Assembly: GCA_013811855.1 (NCBI GenBank)
Contig: JACCUL010000041.1
Coordinates: 1 to 11,115 of the forward strand
Direction: 5' to 3'
From: Acidimicrobiia bacterium
Lineage (GTDB): Bacteria > Actinomycetota > Acidimicrobiia > Acidimicrobiales > Ilumatobacteraceae
Length of the DNA stretch: 11,115 nt
Below the pieces are notes generated by a model. That model worked only from the letters and a program-made list of their open reading frames with translations. It did not search any database and was not told the DNA's origin. The translations under genes were made by a program, and so were the position numbers. Below are positions 6,324-11,115 of this stretch, in pieces; position 1 is the first letter of the stretch; each line of letters begins with the position of its first letter.

Positions 6324-8312
6324 GTGTCTGGAACGAATGAACCGCTGTCCCCCCACGCCGAGATCGCCCGGCGCATCATCGACGGGCGCACCAGCGCCGG
6401 CGCGCCGGCCGTGTCGCCCGACGGAACCCGCATCGCCTTCGTGGTCGCCACGATCGACCTCGACGAGAACGTCACGAGGTCGCGGGTGTGGCTGGCCGGG
6501 CCCGATGGCGAGCCGGCGCCGGTGACGCAGGGCGAGCACGACCAGCACCCGACATGGTCCCCCGACGGGCGGTTCCTGACCTTCACGTCCAAGCGCGGCG
6601 AGAAGGAGCGCCAGCACTCGCTGCACGTCCTCCCCGTCGACGGACCGGGCGAGCTGCGCACCATCACCACCACCCGTGACGGCATGGCCGATCTGTCGTG
6701 GTCACCCGACGGCCGCTGGCTGGCCTACACCAGCCGCACGCCCGACGCCCGCTACGAGGCCAAGGACGAGCGCTGGCAGGCGCCGCGCAAGATCGAGACG
6801 TTCTTCACCCGCCTCGACAACGAGGGCTGGATCTTCGACCGGCCCAAGCATGTGTACGTCGTGGCCGCCGACGGCACCGGCGAGCCGCGCAACCTCACGC
6901 CCGGGCCATATCAGCACGACGGCGCCGGCTGGTTGCCCGACTCGAGCGGCGTCGTGACGGCGGCCGCCCGCCACGACGGGTGGGACTTCGATTTCCGCAG
7001 CGACATCTACCTCGTGCCGCTCGACGGAGCACCCAGCCAGCTCACCCAGCCGACCGGTCAGTACGGGTACCCGTCGGTGTCGCCCGACGGCCGTTGGGTG
7101 GCGTTCCTCGGGTTCGACGACGCCATGACCTATCCGCAGAACGCCCACGTCGGCGTGATGTCCATCGCCGGTGGTGCCCACCGGTGGATCTCGACCGGTC
7201 TCGACCGGACGTTCGCAACGACGGCGGGCACCGCGGCGCCGATCTGGGTCGACGACGACACGCTGCTGGCGACGGCCGAGGATCGCGGCGACACGCACCT
7301 CTACCGGCTGACCGTCGACGGCGCCGAGCCCGAGCAGCTGACCCAGGGACGCATCGGCGTCGCCGCCGCCGACGCTGCCGGCGGCCGGGTCGCCATGAGC
7401 CAGGCCGCCGTCCACCGCCCGGGTGAGATCACGACGCTCGACGGACCGGTCAGCAACGTCACCACGAGCTGGCGCGGCTGGGAGAAGTTCGCCGTCCCGA
7501 CGAAGGACGGGAGCGACGAGATCGATGCGTGGATCATGCGCCCGGAGGGCTTCGAGCCCCGACGCAAGTACCCGGTGCTGCTGAACGTGCACGGCGGTCC
7601 GTTCACGCAATACGGCGAGGTCTTCTTCGACGAGGCCCAGATGCAGGCGGCGGCCGGTTTCGTCGTCCTGATGAGCAACCCCCGCGGCGGCAGCGGCCGG
7701 CACACGAGCTGGGGCCAGTCCATCCTCGGTCCCAAGCACCCGGTCGTGCCGGGCACCGGCTGGGGCTCGGTGGATGTGGACGACGTGCTGGCCGTGCTCG
7801 ACCATGCGCTCGCCACGTACCGGTTCTGCGACCCCGACCGGGTCGGGATGCTCGGCGGCAGCTACGGCGGCTACATGGCGACGTTGCTGGCCGGGCGGCA
7901 CGGCGAGCGCTTCCGGGCCATCTGCACCGAGCGGGCCGTCAACAACATGATCTCGGAGGAGTGGTCGAGCGACATCGGCACCGTCTTCCGCGTCGAGCAC
8001 GGGCCGACGCACCTCGACGACCCCGAGGAGTACGCCCGCATGTCGCCGATCCGCCACGTGCGCGACATCGACGTGCCATTGCTGATCATCCACTCCGAGA
8101 ACGACCTGCGCTGCCCGATCAGCCAGGCCGAGGAGCTGTTCGTCGCCCTGCGCCTGCTCGGCAGGGACGTGACCTTCTACCGCTTCCCGGCCGAGGGCCA
8201 TGAGCTGTCGAGGTCCGGGTCGCCGCGGCACCGCCAGATGCGGGCCGAGATCATCCTCGACTTCTTCAGCGAGCAGCTGCGCCCGCGTCGCCGGAGATCC
8301 ACCCGTCGATGA
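6324..8312 (+). CDS. S9-family serine peptidase (prolyl oligopeptidase/acylaminoacyl peptidase type)
   Basis: This 662-residue enzyme has an N-terminal beta-propeller made of TolB/WD40-like blades. Repeated SPDG motifs appear as VSPDGTRIAFVV, WSPDGRFLTFTS, WSPDGRWLAYTS and VSPDGRWVAFLG. The C-terminal alpha/beta-hydrolase peptidase domain starts around residue 390. NVHGGPFTQYG carries the HGGP oxyanion loop typical of S9C. GGSYGGY has the nucleophile Ser513, SENDLRCP the acid Asp594 and EGHELSRSG the base His626, so the triad is complete. No signal peptide is visible, so it should be cytosolic, cleaving short peptides or N-acylated amino acids; specificity cannot be set. The start GTG 6324 follows the dehydrogenase stop by 41 bases and has a TACCGT box. 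The very basic C-terminus (RPRRRRSTRR) runs to a stop followed immediately by a large inverted repeat. Confidence 0.93.
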   Translation: MSGTNEPLSPHAEIARRIIDGRTSAGAPAVSPDGTRIAFVVATIDLDENVTRSRVWLAGPDGEPAPVTQGEHDQHPTWSPDGRFLTFTSKRGEKERQHSLHVLPVDGPGELRTITTTRDGMADLSWSPDGRWLAYTSRTPDARYEAKDERWQAPRKIETFFTRLDNEGWIFDRPKHVYVVAADGTGEPRNLTPGPYQHDGAGWLPDSSGVVTAAARHDGWDFDFRSDIYLVPLDGAPSQLTQPTGQYGYPSVSPDGRWVAFLGFDDAMTYPQNAHVGVMSIAGGAHRWISTGLDRTFATTAGTAAPIWVDDDTLLATAEDRGDTHLYRLTVDGAEPEQLTQGRIGVAAADAAGGRVAMSQAAVHRPGEITTLDGPVSNVTTSWRGWEKFAVPTKDGSDEIDAWIMRPEGFEPRRKYPVLLNVHGGPFTQYGEVFFDEAQMQAAAGFVVLMSNPRGGSGRHTSWGQSILGPKHPVVPGTGWGSVDVDDVLAVLDHALATYRFCDPDRVGMLGGSYGGYMATLLAGRHGERFRAICTERAVNNMISEEWSSDIGTVFRVEHGPTHLDDPEEYARMSPIRHVRDIDVPLLIIHSENDLRCPISQAEELFVALRLLGRDVTFYRFPAEGHELSRSGSPRHRQMRAEIILDFFSEQLRPRRRRSTRR

Positions 8313-8313
8313 G

Positions 8314-8377
8314 TCCCCCGGTTTGTGTCACCGCAACTGCGCCGACCCGGCCGCCTGCGGTGACACAAACCCGGGGA
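8314..8377. repeat. Large near-perfect inverted repeat after the peptidase gene (terminator or REP-like element)
   Basis: The left arm (8314-8335) and right arm (8356-8377) pair at 21 of 22 positions, with one mismatch at 8319/8372, around a 20-base loop. The core is GTTTGTGTCACCGCA. The element begins two bases after the TGA of the peptidase gene. It would form a very stable RNA hairpin and so could stop transcription or protect the 3' end, but there is no T-run after it. The AT-containing core differs from the surrounding GC-rich coding sequence, which also suits a dispersed palindromic repeat. Confidence 0.8.
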
Positions 8378-8383
8378 TCGATG

Positions 8384-8435
8384 CGTTCTGCTCGTTGGAA
8401 CCGGCCGGTACCGGTCCATCTCGGCCAACAGAACG
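8384..8435. repeat. Second imperfect inverted repeat with nested palindromes
   Basis: CGTTCTG (8384-8390) pairs with CAGAACG (8429-8435), and after a four-base bulge TTGG (8395-8398) pairs with CCAA (8425-8428). Inside lie the overlapping perfect palindromes ACCGGCCGGT (8400-8409), GGTACC (8407-8412) and ACCGGT (8410-8415). An alternative pairing CTCGTT (8391-8396) with AACGAG (8432-8437) is also possible. Its function is unknown; an operator or 5' regulatory structure of the downstream gene is possible. Confidence 0.45.
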
Positions 8436-8468
8436 AGGACCCGGCGCCGACGGCGATAGCCCAAACCG

Positions 8469-8951
8469 GTGCGGTTCACCCTGACAGCGCTCACCGTCCT
8501 CGCCGCCGGGTGCGCCAGCCCGGCGACGGCCGAGCCACCGGGTGTCGGCGTGGTCGTGCACGTGGTCGACGGGGACACGATCGACGTGGAGATCGGCGGG
8601 CGCGAGGAGCGGGTGCGGCTGATCGGCATCGACACGCCGGAGGTGCACGTCGAGGGGGGACTGCCCGAGTGCTGGGGCGTCGAGGCGTCTGCGCTGACCG
8701 CCGAGCTCGTCCCGACCGGCACCCGCGTCCGCCTCGTCCGCGACGTCGTCCCGCGCGACGACTACGGCCGCTTGCTGGCCTACGTCCATCGTGTCGCCGA
8801 CGACCTGTTCGTCAACGAGGCGCTCCTCTCGGCCGGTGCCGCGCGCCCGCTGAGCATCCCACCGAACGACACCTACGCCGAGCACTTCGTCGACGCCGTG
8901 ACCGCCGCCGAGCGGGCCGAGCTCGGGCTCTGGGCGGCGTGCCGCGGATAG
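8469..8951 (+). CDS. Thermonuclease-like (SNase-domain) lipoprotein
   Basis: This 160-residue protein begins with a short lipoprotein signal, MRFTLTALTVLAAGC, whose lipobox LAAGC places the lipidated Cys at position 15. The mature part is an SNase domain: VVHVVDGDTIDVEI (about 29-42), VRLIGIDTPEV (49-59) and DDYGRLLAYV (97-106). Compared with staphylococcal nuclease, the catalytic Arg35, Asp40, Glu43 and Arg87 correspond to Arg50, Asp55, Glu58 and Arg101 here, and the second Asp of VDGDT is also kept. It should be an active Ca2+-dependent nuclease on the outer face of the membrane, cutting DNA or RNA. Cys68 and Cys158 could form a disulfide. The signal's n-region is short, with a single Arg, but an earlier start is not apparent. 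The GTG start is not clearly supported by a ribosome binding site. The stop overlaps a TAGCGT box for the next gene. Confidence 0.88.
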   Translation: MRFTLTALTVLAAGCASPATAEPPGVGVVVHVVDGDTIDVEIGGREERVRLIGIDTPEVHVEGGLPECWGVEASALTAELVPTGTRVRLVRDVVPRDDYGRLLAYVHRVADDLFVNEALLSAGAARPLSIPPNDTYAEHFVDAVTAAERAELGLWAACRG

Positions 8952-8954
8952 CGT
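8949..8954 (+). promoter_or_regulatory. Putative -10 box (TAGCGT) of the deacetylase-like gene
   Basis: TAGCGT overlaps the TAG stop of the SNase gene and ends eight bases before the GTG at 8963. The spacing is the same as for the other boxes in the window. Confidence 0.45.
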
Positions 8955-8962
8955 CGCCCGCA

Positions 8963-9808
8963 GTGTCTGGCCCCGCCGTGACCCTCGCCGAACGGCTCGG
9001 CCACGCACCAGACGCCCGTCTGGTCCTCGTCTCGTGCGACGACCTCGGCTCCTGCCACGCCGCCAACGAGGGCGTCTACCGCGCCATCCGCCAGGGCGCG
9101 GCCACATGCGCCTCGTTGATGGTCCCCGCGCCGTGGGCCCGCCACGCCGCCGAGCAGTACCGGTCCGACGACGACATCGGCGTCCATCTCACGCTGAACG
9201 CCGAGCACGCCCGCTATCGCTGGGGGCCGATCACCCACGCCCCGTCACTGCTCTCGGGCGACGGGGGCTTCCCGGCGACCATCGACGATCTCTGGGAGCA
9301 CGCCGACCCCGACGAGGTGCGCCGGGAGTGCCGGGCGCAGATCGAGCGAGCCGTGGCGTGGGGCATCGACGTGACCCACCTGGCGCCGCATTTGACGGCC
9401 ATCACCCTGCGGCCCGAGTTCTTCGACGTCTACGTCGAGATGGCCGTCGACTTCCGCCTGCCGATCCGGCTGCCGTCGACGATCAGCGAGGAGCGGGCCG
9501 GCTTCCCGTTCCGTCGTCTGGCCGCCGACGAGGGCCTCGTGTTCCCCGACCACTTCGACCACGACTGGCGGGCCGGCAGCCGAGAGCGGGTCATCGGCGC
9601 GCTGGCCGACCTGGCGCCCGGCGTGACCGAGATCCACATCCAGCCCGTGCTCGACACGCCCGAGGCGCGGGCGCTGTCGCGGGCCGCCGAGGGGTGGATC
9701 GACGACCTGGCGTTGGCCACCGACGGCACGCTGGCCGACGCGCTGGCCGCCTCCGGGGCGATCGTGATCGGCTACCGGCGGCTCAGGGACGTGATGCGAG
9801 CCGGCTGA
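8963..9808 (+). CDS. ChbG/YdjC-fold deacetylase-like protein with a divergent active site
   Basis: This 281-residue protein matches the ChbG/YdjC carbohydrate deacetylase fold, a metal-dependent family that removes acetyl groups from chito-oligosaccharides. CDDLG (25-29) replaces ADDFG and keeps Asp26 and Asp27. DIGVHLTLN (His75) matches the G-x-H-x-x-L-T motif. THLAPHLTAI (138-147) matches THLDSHHHVH, keeping His143 but losing the Asp and the second His. TEIHIQP (222-228) aligns with the E-x-x-C-H-P motif, with Gln where His is usual. The three probable metal ligands are therefore Asp27, His75 and His143. I recall an actinobacterial subfamily lacking the HxH pair, so the fold call is good but the reaction is uncertain. 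No signal peptide is visible. The GTG 8963 is favoured by a TAGCGT box; GTG 8978 is an alternative. Its 3' end overlaps the convergent SCP2-like gene by 26 bases. Confidence 0.82.
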   Translation: MSGPAVTLAERLGHAPDARLVLVSCDDLGSCHAANEGVYRAIRQGAATCASLMVPAPWARHAAEQYRSDDDIGVHLTLNAEHARYRWGPITHAPSLLSGDGGFPATIDDLWEHADPDEVRRECRAQIERAVAWGIDVTHLAPHLTAITLRPEFFDVYVEMAVDFRLPIRLPSTISEERAGFPFRRLAADEGLVFPDHFDHDWRAGSRERVIGALADLAPGVTEIHIQPVLDTPEARALSRAAEGWIDDLALATDGTLADALAASGAIVIGYRRLRDVMRAG

Positions 9809-10019
9809 GCGCGGCCGCGACGTCGCCAGAGCGCAGCAACGTGAACAGCTGGCCGGTCGAGCCGGCCGACTTCACCCGGCCCTGCATGAACGCCACCGCC
9901 GGATCGAAGCCGTCGGCCTGGATGTCGGCCAGCGGCACCGTGATCACCACGTCGGCGTCGTCGGGCCCGTCGACGAGCTCGTCCTTCTTGCCGACGACGA
10001 CCCGGTACTGCACCCTCAC
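9783..10019 (-). CDS. Short SCP2-like (sterol carrier protein 2 domain) protein
   Basis: This 78-residue protein reads MRVQYRVVVGKKDELVDGPDDADVVITVPLADI and then a GFDPAVAFMQGRVKSAGSTGQLFTLL segment. The second half matches the C-terminal part of SCP2 domains: a strand, then DxxxAFMQGRVKxxG, then a closing helix. In SCP2 this region helps form a lipid-binding tunnel. At 78 residues it is shorter than a normal SCP2 domain (about 100-110), lacking the first helix and strand, so it may be a reduced form. The frame stays open upstream inside mca, but that part is Arg/Pro-rich shadow sequence. The GTG start shares GTGA with the mca stop, so translation is coupled and the pair forms an operon. Its role beside Mca is unknown. 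The 3' end overlaps the deacetylase-like gene on the other strand. Confidence 0.75.
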   Translation of the reverse strand: MRVQYRVVVGKKDELVDGPDDADVVITVPLADIQADGFDPAVAFMQGRVKSAGSTGQLFTLLRSGDVAAALSRLASRP

Positions 10020-10933
10020 GACGGTTCGCTCGCCACGGTCGGGCGGACGCCGGCGAACAGGTCCCGCTCGGCGTCGTCCGCGGGGATGTCGCCGACGACG
10101 GATCGGGCCAGGATGAAGTCGTCCCACGGGTAGATCGTCGCCATCTCGACGTCGTCGAGCCCGAACCAGAACCCGGCCGTCGGATCGACCTGCGTGGCGT
10201 GCGCCCGCAGCGCGCCTGACCGGGCCCACTGGTACTCGCTGACGTCGATCCGGGTGGTGATGCGGTGGTCCTGGTCGGGCCGCTCGAACCATTTCTCGTC
10301 GAACGGTGACTCGCGGCCGTGGCCGAGCAGCGCCTCGTGAACGGCGGCCATGCGGGCCCGCGACCACGACGAGTAGTACATCTTCGACGGCTGGAAGGGC
10401 TCGCCCAGCTCGGGGTACCAGTCGGGATCGCCGGCCCGGTCGAAGGCCAGCACCGAGATGTCGTGGACCCGCAGGTGGTCGGGATGGGGGTAGCCGCTCT
10501 GGTCGTCGCCGTAGGTCATGACCACCTGGGGACGGGTGCGCCGGATGACCTCGACCAACCGACCGGTCGACTCCTCGATCGGCGCCTGGTGGAAGGAGTC
10601 GGGGTGCTCGTTGGGCTCGGTGTCGGCCATGCCGGAGTCGCGGTAGCCGAGCATGACGACCTCGTCGAAGCCGATGATGCGCGCCGATTCGGCCAGCTCG
10701 GCGGGGCGCAGCTCGGCCACCTTGCGCTTCTCCTCCTCCGGCGTGAGGCCGTGGAAGGGTTGGCCCGGCTCGCGCATGGTCGGGTTCTGCAGGTCGCCTT
10801 CCTCCCCGCCGGTGCAGCAGACCAGGATCGTGTGGACGCCCTCGGCGTGGTACCTGGCCACCGTGCCGGCGCCCTTCGACGCCTCGTCGTCGGGATGGGC
10901 GTGGACCGTCAGGAGGGTCAGCGGATCAGTCAC
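10016..10933 (-). CDS. mca: Mycothiol S-conjugate amidase
   Basis: This 305-residue enzyme is a LmbE/PIG-L-type metal-dependent amidase. Mca cleaves mycothiol S-conjugates of drugs and electrophiles into a mercapturic acid and GlcN-Ins, a cytosolic detoxification step in actinobacteria. AHPDDE (12-17) supplies zinc ligands His13 and Asp16 and the general base Asp15. TGGEEGDLQNP (41-51) is the family loop. GYPHPDHLRVH (147-157) gives the third zinc ligand His153. The later segments PFQPSKMYYSSWSRARM and LRAHATQVDPTAGFWF closely resemble mycobacterial Mca, including the typical ALRAHATQ(I/V)DP stretch. This and the length favour Mca over the related deacetylase MshB. The start is GTG 10933, four residues before the first strand; no strong ribosome binding site or TANNNT box was found in front of it. 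It is followed by the SCP2-like gene with a four-base overlap and is divergent from the partial gene at 11071. Confidence 0.93.
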   Translation of the reverse strand: MTDPLTLLTVHAHPDDEASKGAGTVARYHAEGVHTILVCCTGGEEGDLQNPTMREPGQPFHGLTPEEEKRKVAELRPAELAESARIIGFDEVVMLGYRDSGMADTEPNEHPDSFHQAPIEESTGRLVEVIRRTRPQVVMTYGDDQSGYPHPDHLRVHDISVLAFDRAGDPDWYPELGEPFQPSKMYYSSWSRARMAAVHEALLGHGRESPFDEKWFERPDQDHRITTRIDVSEYQWARSGALRAHATQVDPTAGFWFGLDDVEMATIYPWDDFILARSVVGDIPADDAERDLFAGVRPTVASEPS

Positions 10934-11070
10934 CGGAGCATCTCTCGGGCGCGAGCGACTGAGAGCCGGCGAAGGAGCGGCCTGTATCGGCCTGCGAGGC
11001 CGGGGAACGCCATGGCGGCCAAGATATCGGCGCCGTCCGACGGCGCTTCGGGTCCCGTACGCTCCCCCGC
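10934..11070. promoter_or_regulatory. Divergent intergenic region with two perfect palindromes
   Basis: This 137-base gap separates mca from the rightward partial gene. CGGCCT-GCG-AGGCCG (10988-11002) is a perfect inverted repeat with a three-base centre. GCGCCGTC-C-GACGGCGC (11030-11046) is a perfect one with a single-base centre. The second lies where a -35 element would sit for the TACGCT box at 11058, so it could be an operator. TATCGGC occurs twice (10985-10991 and 11025-11031). Confidence 0.45.
11058..11063 (+). promoter_or_regulatory. Putative -10 box (TACGCT) of the right-edge gene
   Basis: TACGCT, preceded by G as in the other strong boxes, ends seven bases before a GTG at 11071. 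A perfect 17-base palindrome ends 11 bases upstream. Confidence 0.5.
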
Positions 11071-11115
11071 GTGCCCCGCCGCCGCCCGCCCGACCGCCGT
11101 CGCGGGGCCGTGGCG
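11071..11115 (+). CDS. Probable start of an unidentified gene (runs off the right edge)
   Basis: From GTG 11071 the frame is open to the window end for 15 codons, reading MPRRRPPDRRRGAVA. The basic start could be an n-region, but there is too little to assign a family. The main support is the TACGCT box at the same seven-base distance as in other genes of the window, together with the divergent placement relative to mca. Confidence 0.45.
   Translation, partial: MPRRRPPDRRRGAVA

Larger units (their letters stand above)
8313..8468. other. Longest non-coding gap, rich in inverted repeats
   Basis: These 156 bases between the peptidase stop and the thermonuclease-like gene hold no credible gene. 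They contain a 22-base-arm inverted repeat (8314-8377) and a second cluster of palindromes (8384-8437). No clear TANNNT box lies at the leaderless distance before the GTG at 8469; the nearest candidate is TAGCCC, which lacks the final T. Confidence 0.6.

Noticed and set aside
6702..8231. A 509-codon minus-strand open frame inside the S9 peptidase gene
   Set aside because: It is antisense to a complete catalytic domain and is a mirror of the GC codon pattern, with no family motif.
8309..8962. N-terminal extension of the deacetylase-like frame upstream of GTG 8963
   Set aside because: The extension overlaps the inverted repeat and the whole SNase gene and reads as Arg-rich noise. The family motif begins about 22 residues after GTG 8963.
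1..11115. CRISPR array, mobile element, tRNA/rRNA or prophage
   Set aside because: No regularly spaced repeats, transposase or integrase motifs, or tRNA-like cloverleaf sequences were seen. The single Cas4-like protein has no CRISPR context.

Overview
This is a very GC-rich, tightly packed chromosomal stretch with almost no intergenic space. Three things point to Actinomycetota: a clear mycothiol S-conjugate amidase (Mca), a wax ester synthase/acyl-CoA:diacylglycerol acyltransferase (WS/DGAT), and many GTG starts preceded by TANNNT boxes rather than ribosome binding sites. My impression is an Acidimicrobiia-like lineage, but I cannot prove that from the sequence. No insertion sequences, phage genes, CRISPR arrays, tRNAs or rRNAs were seen, and base composition looks even throughout. 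It reads as core or housekeeping chromosome rather than an island.

Layout. At the left edge a gene on the minus strand runs out of the window. It is a Rossmann-like protein of the 'VTGHR ... LAEGADRL' type, probably of the SLOG superfamily. It is divergent from a plus-strand run: LapA-domain membrane protein, alpha/beta hydrolase, RecB/Cas4-like PD-(D/E)XK nuclease with a four-cysteine cluster, PAP2 phosphatase, DsbA-fold oxidoreductase with a single cysteine, and WS/DGAT. LapA/hydrolase and nuclease/PAP2 overlap at their ends. A 67-residue unknown protein on the minus strand converges on the WS/DGAT gene and is divergent from a short-chain dehydrogenase. The dehydrogenase is followed by an S9 prolyl-oligopeptidase-family peptidase, a thermonuclease-like lipoprotein and a ChbG/YdjC-fold deacetylase-like protein. 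At the right, a minus-strand pair (mca, then a very short SCP2-like protein, with a GTGA overlap) converges on the deacetylase. A further plus-strand gene appears to start at 11071 and leaves the window.

How they may work together. Mca detoxifies mycothiol conjugates. The one-cysteine DsbA-like protein could also use mycothiol as partner, but that is inference. PAP2 (possible diacylglycerol source) and WS/DGAT (diacylglycerol acylation) suggest neutral-lipid metabolism nearby, again by inference. The rest look like independent genes sharing direction.

The most general signal is regulatory. Eight genes have a TANNNT or CANNNT box ending 6 to 8 bases before the start codon, the spacing expected for leaderless transcripts. 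The most conspicuous non-coding structure is a long near-perfect inverted repeat directly after the peptidase stop codon (8314-8377). I did not find a clear new multi-gene system. The best candidates for follow-up are the edge SLOG-like gene, the inverted repeat, and the active-site deviations in the deacetylase and the DsbA-like protein.
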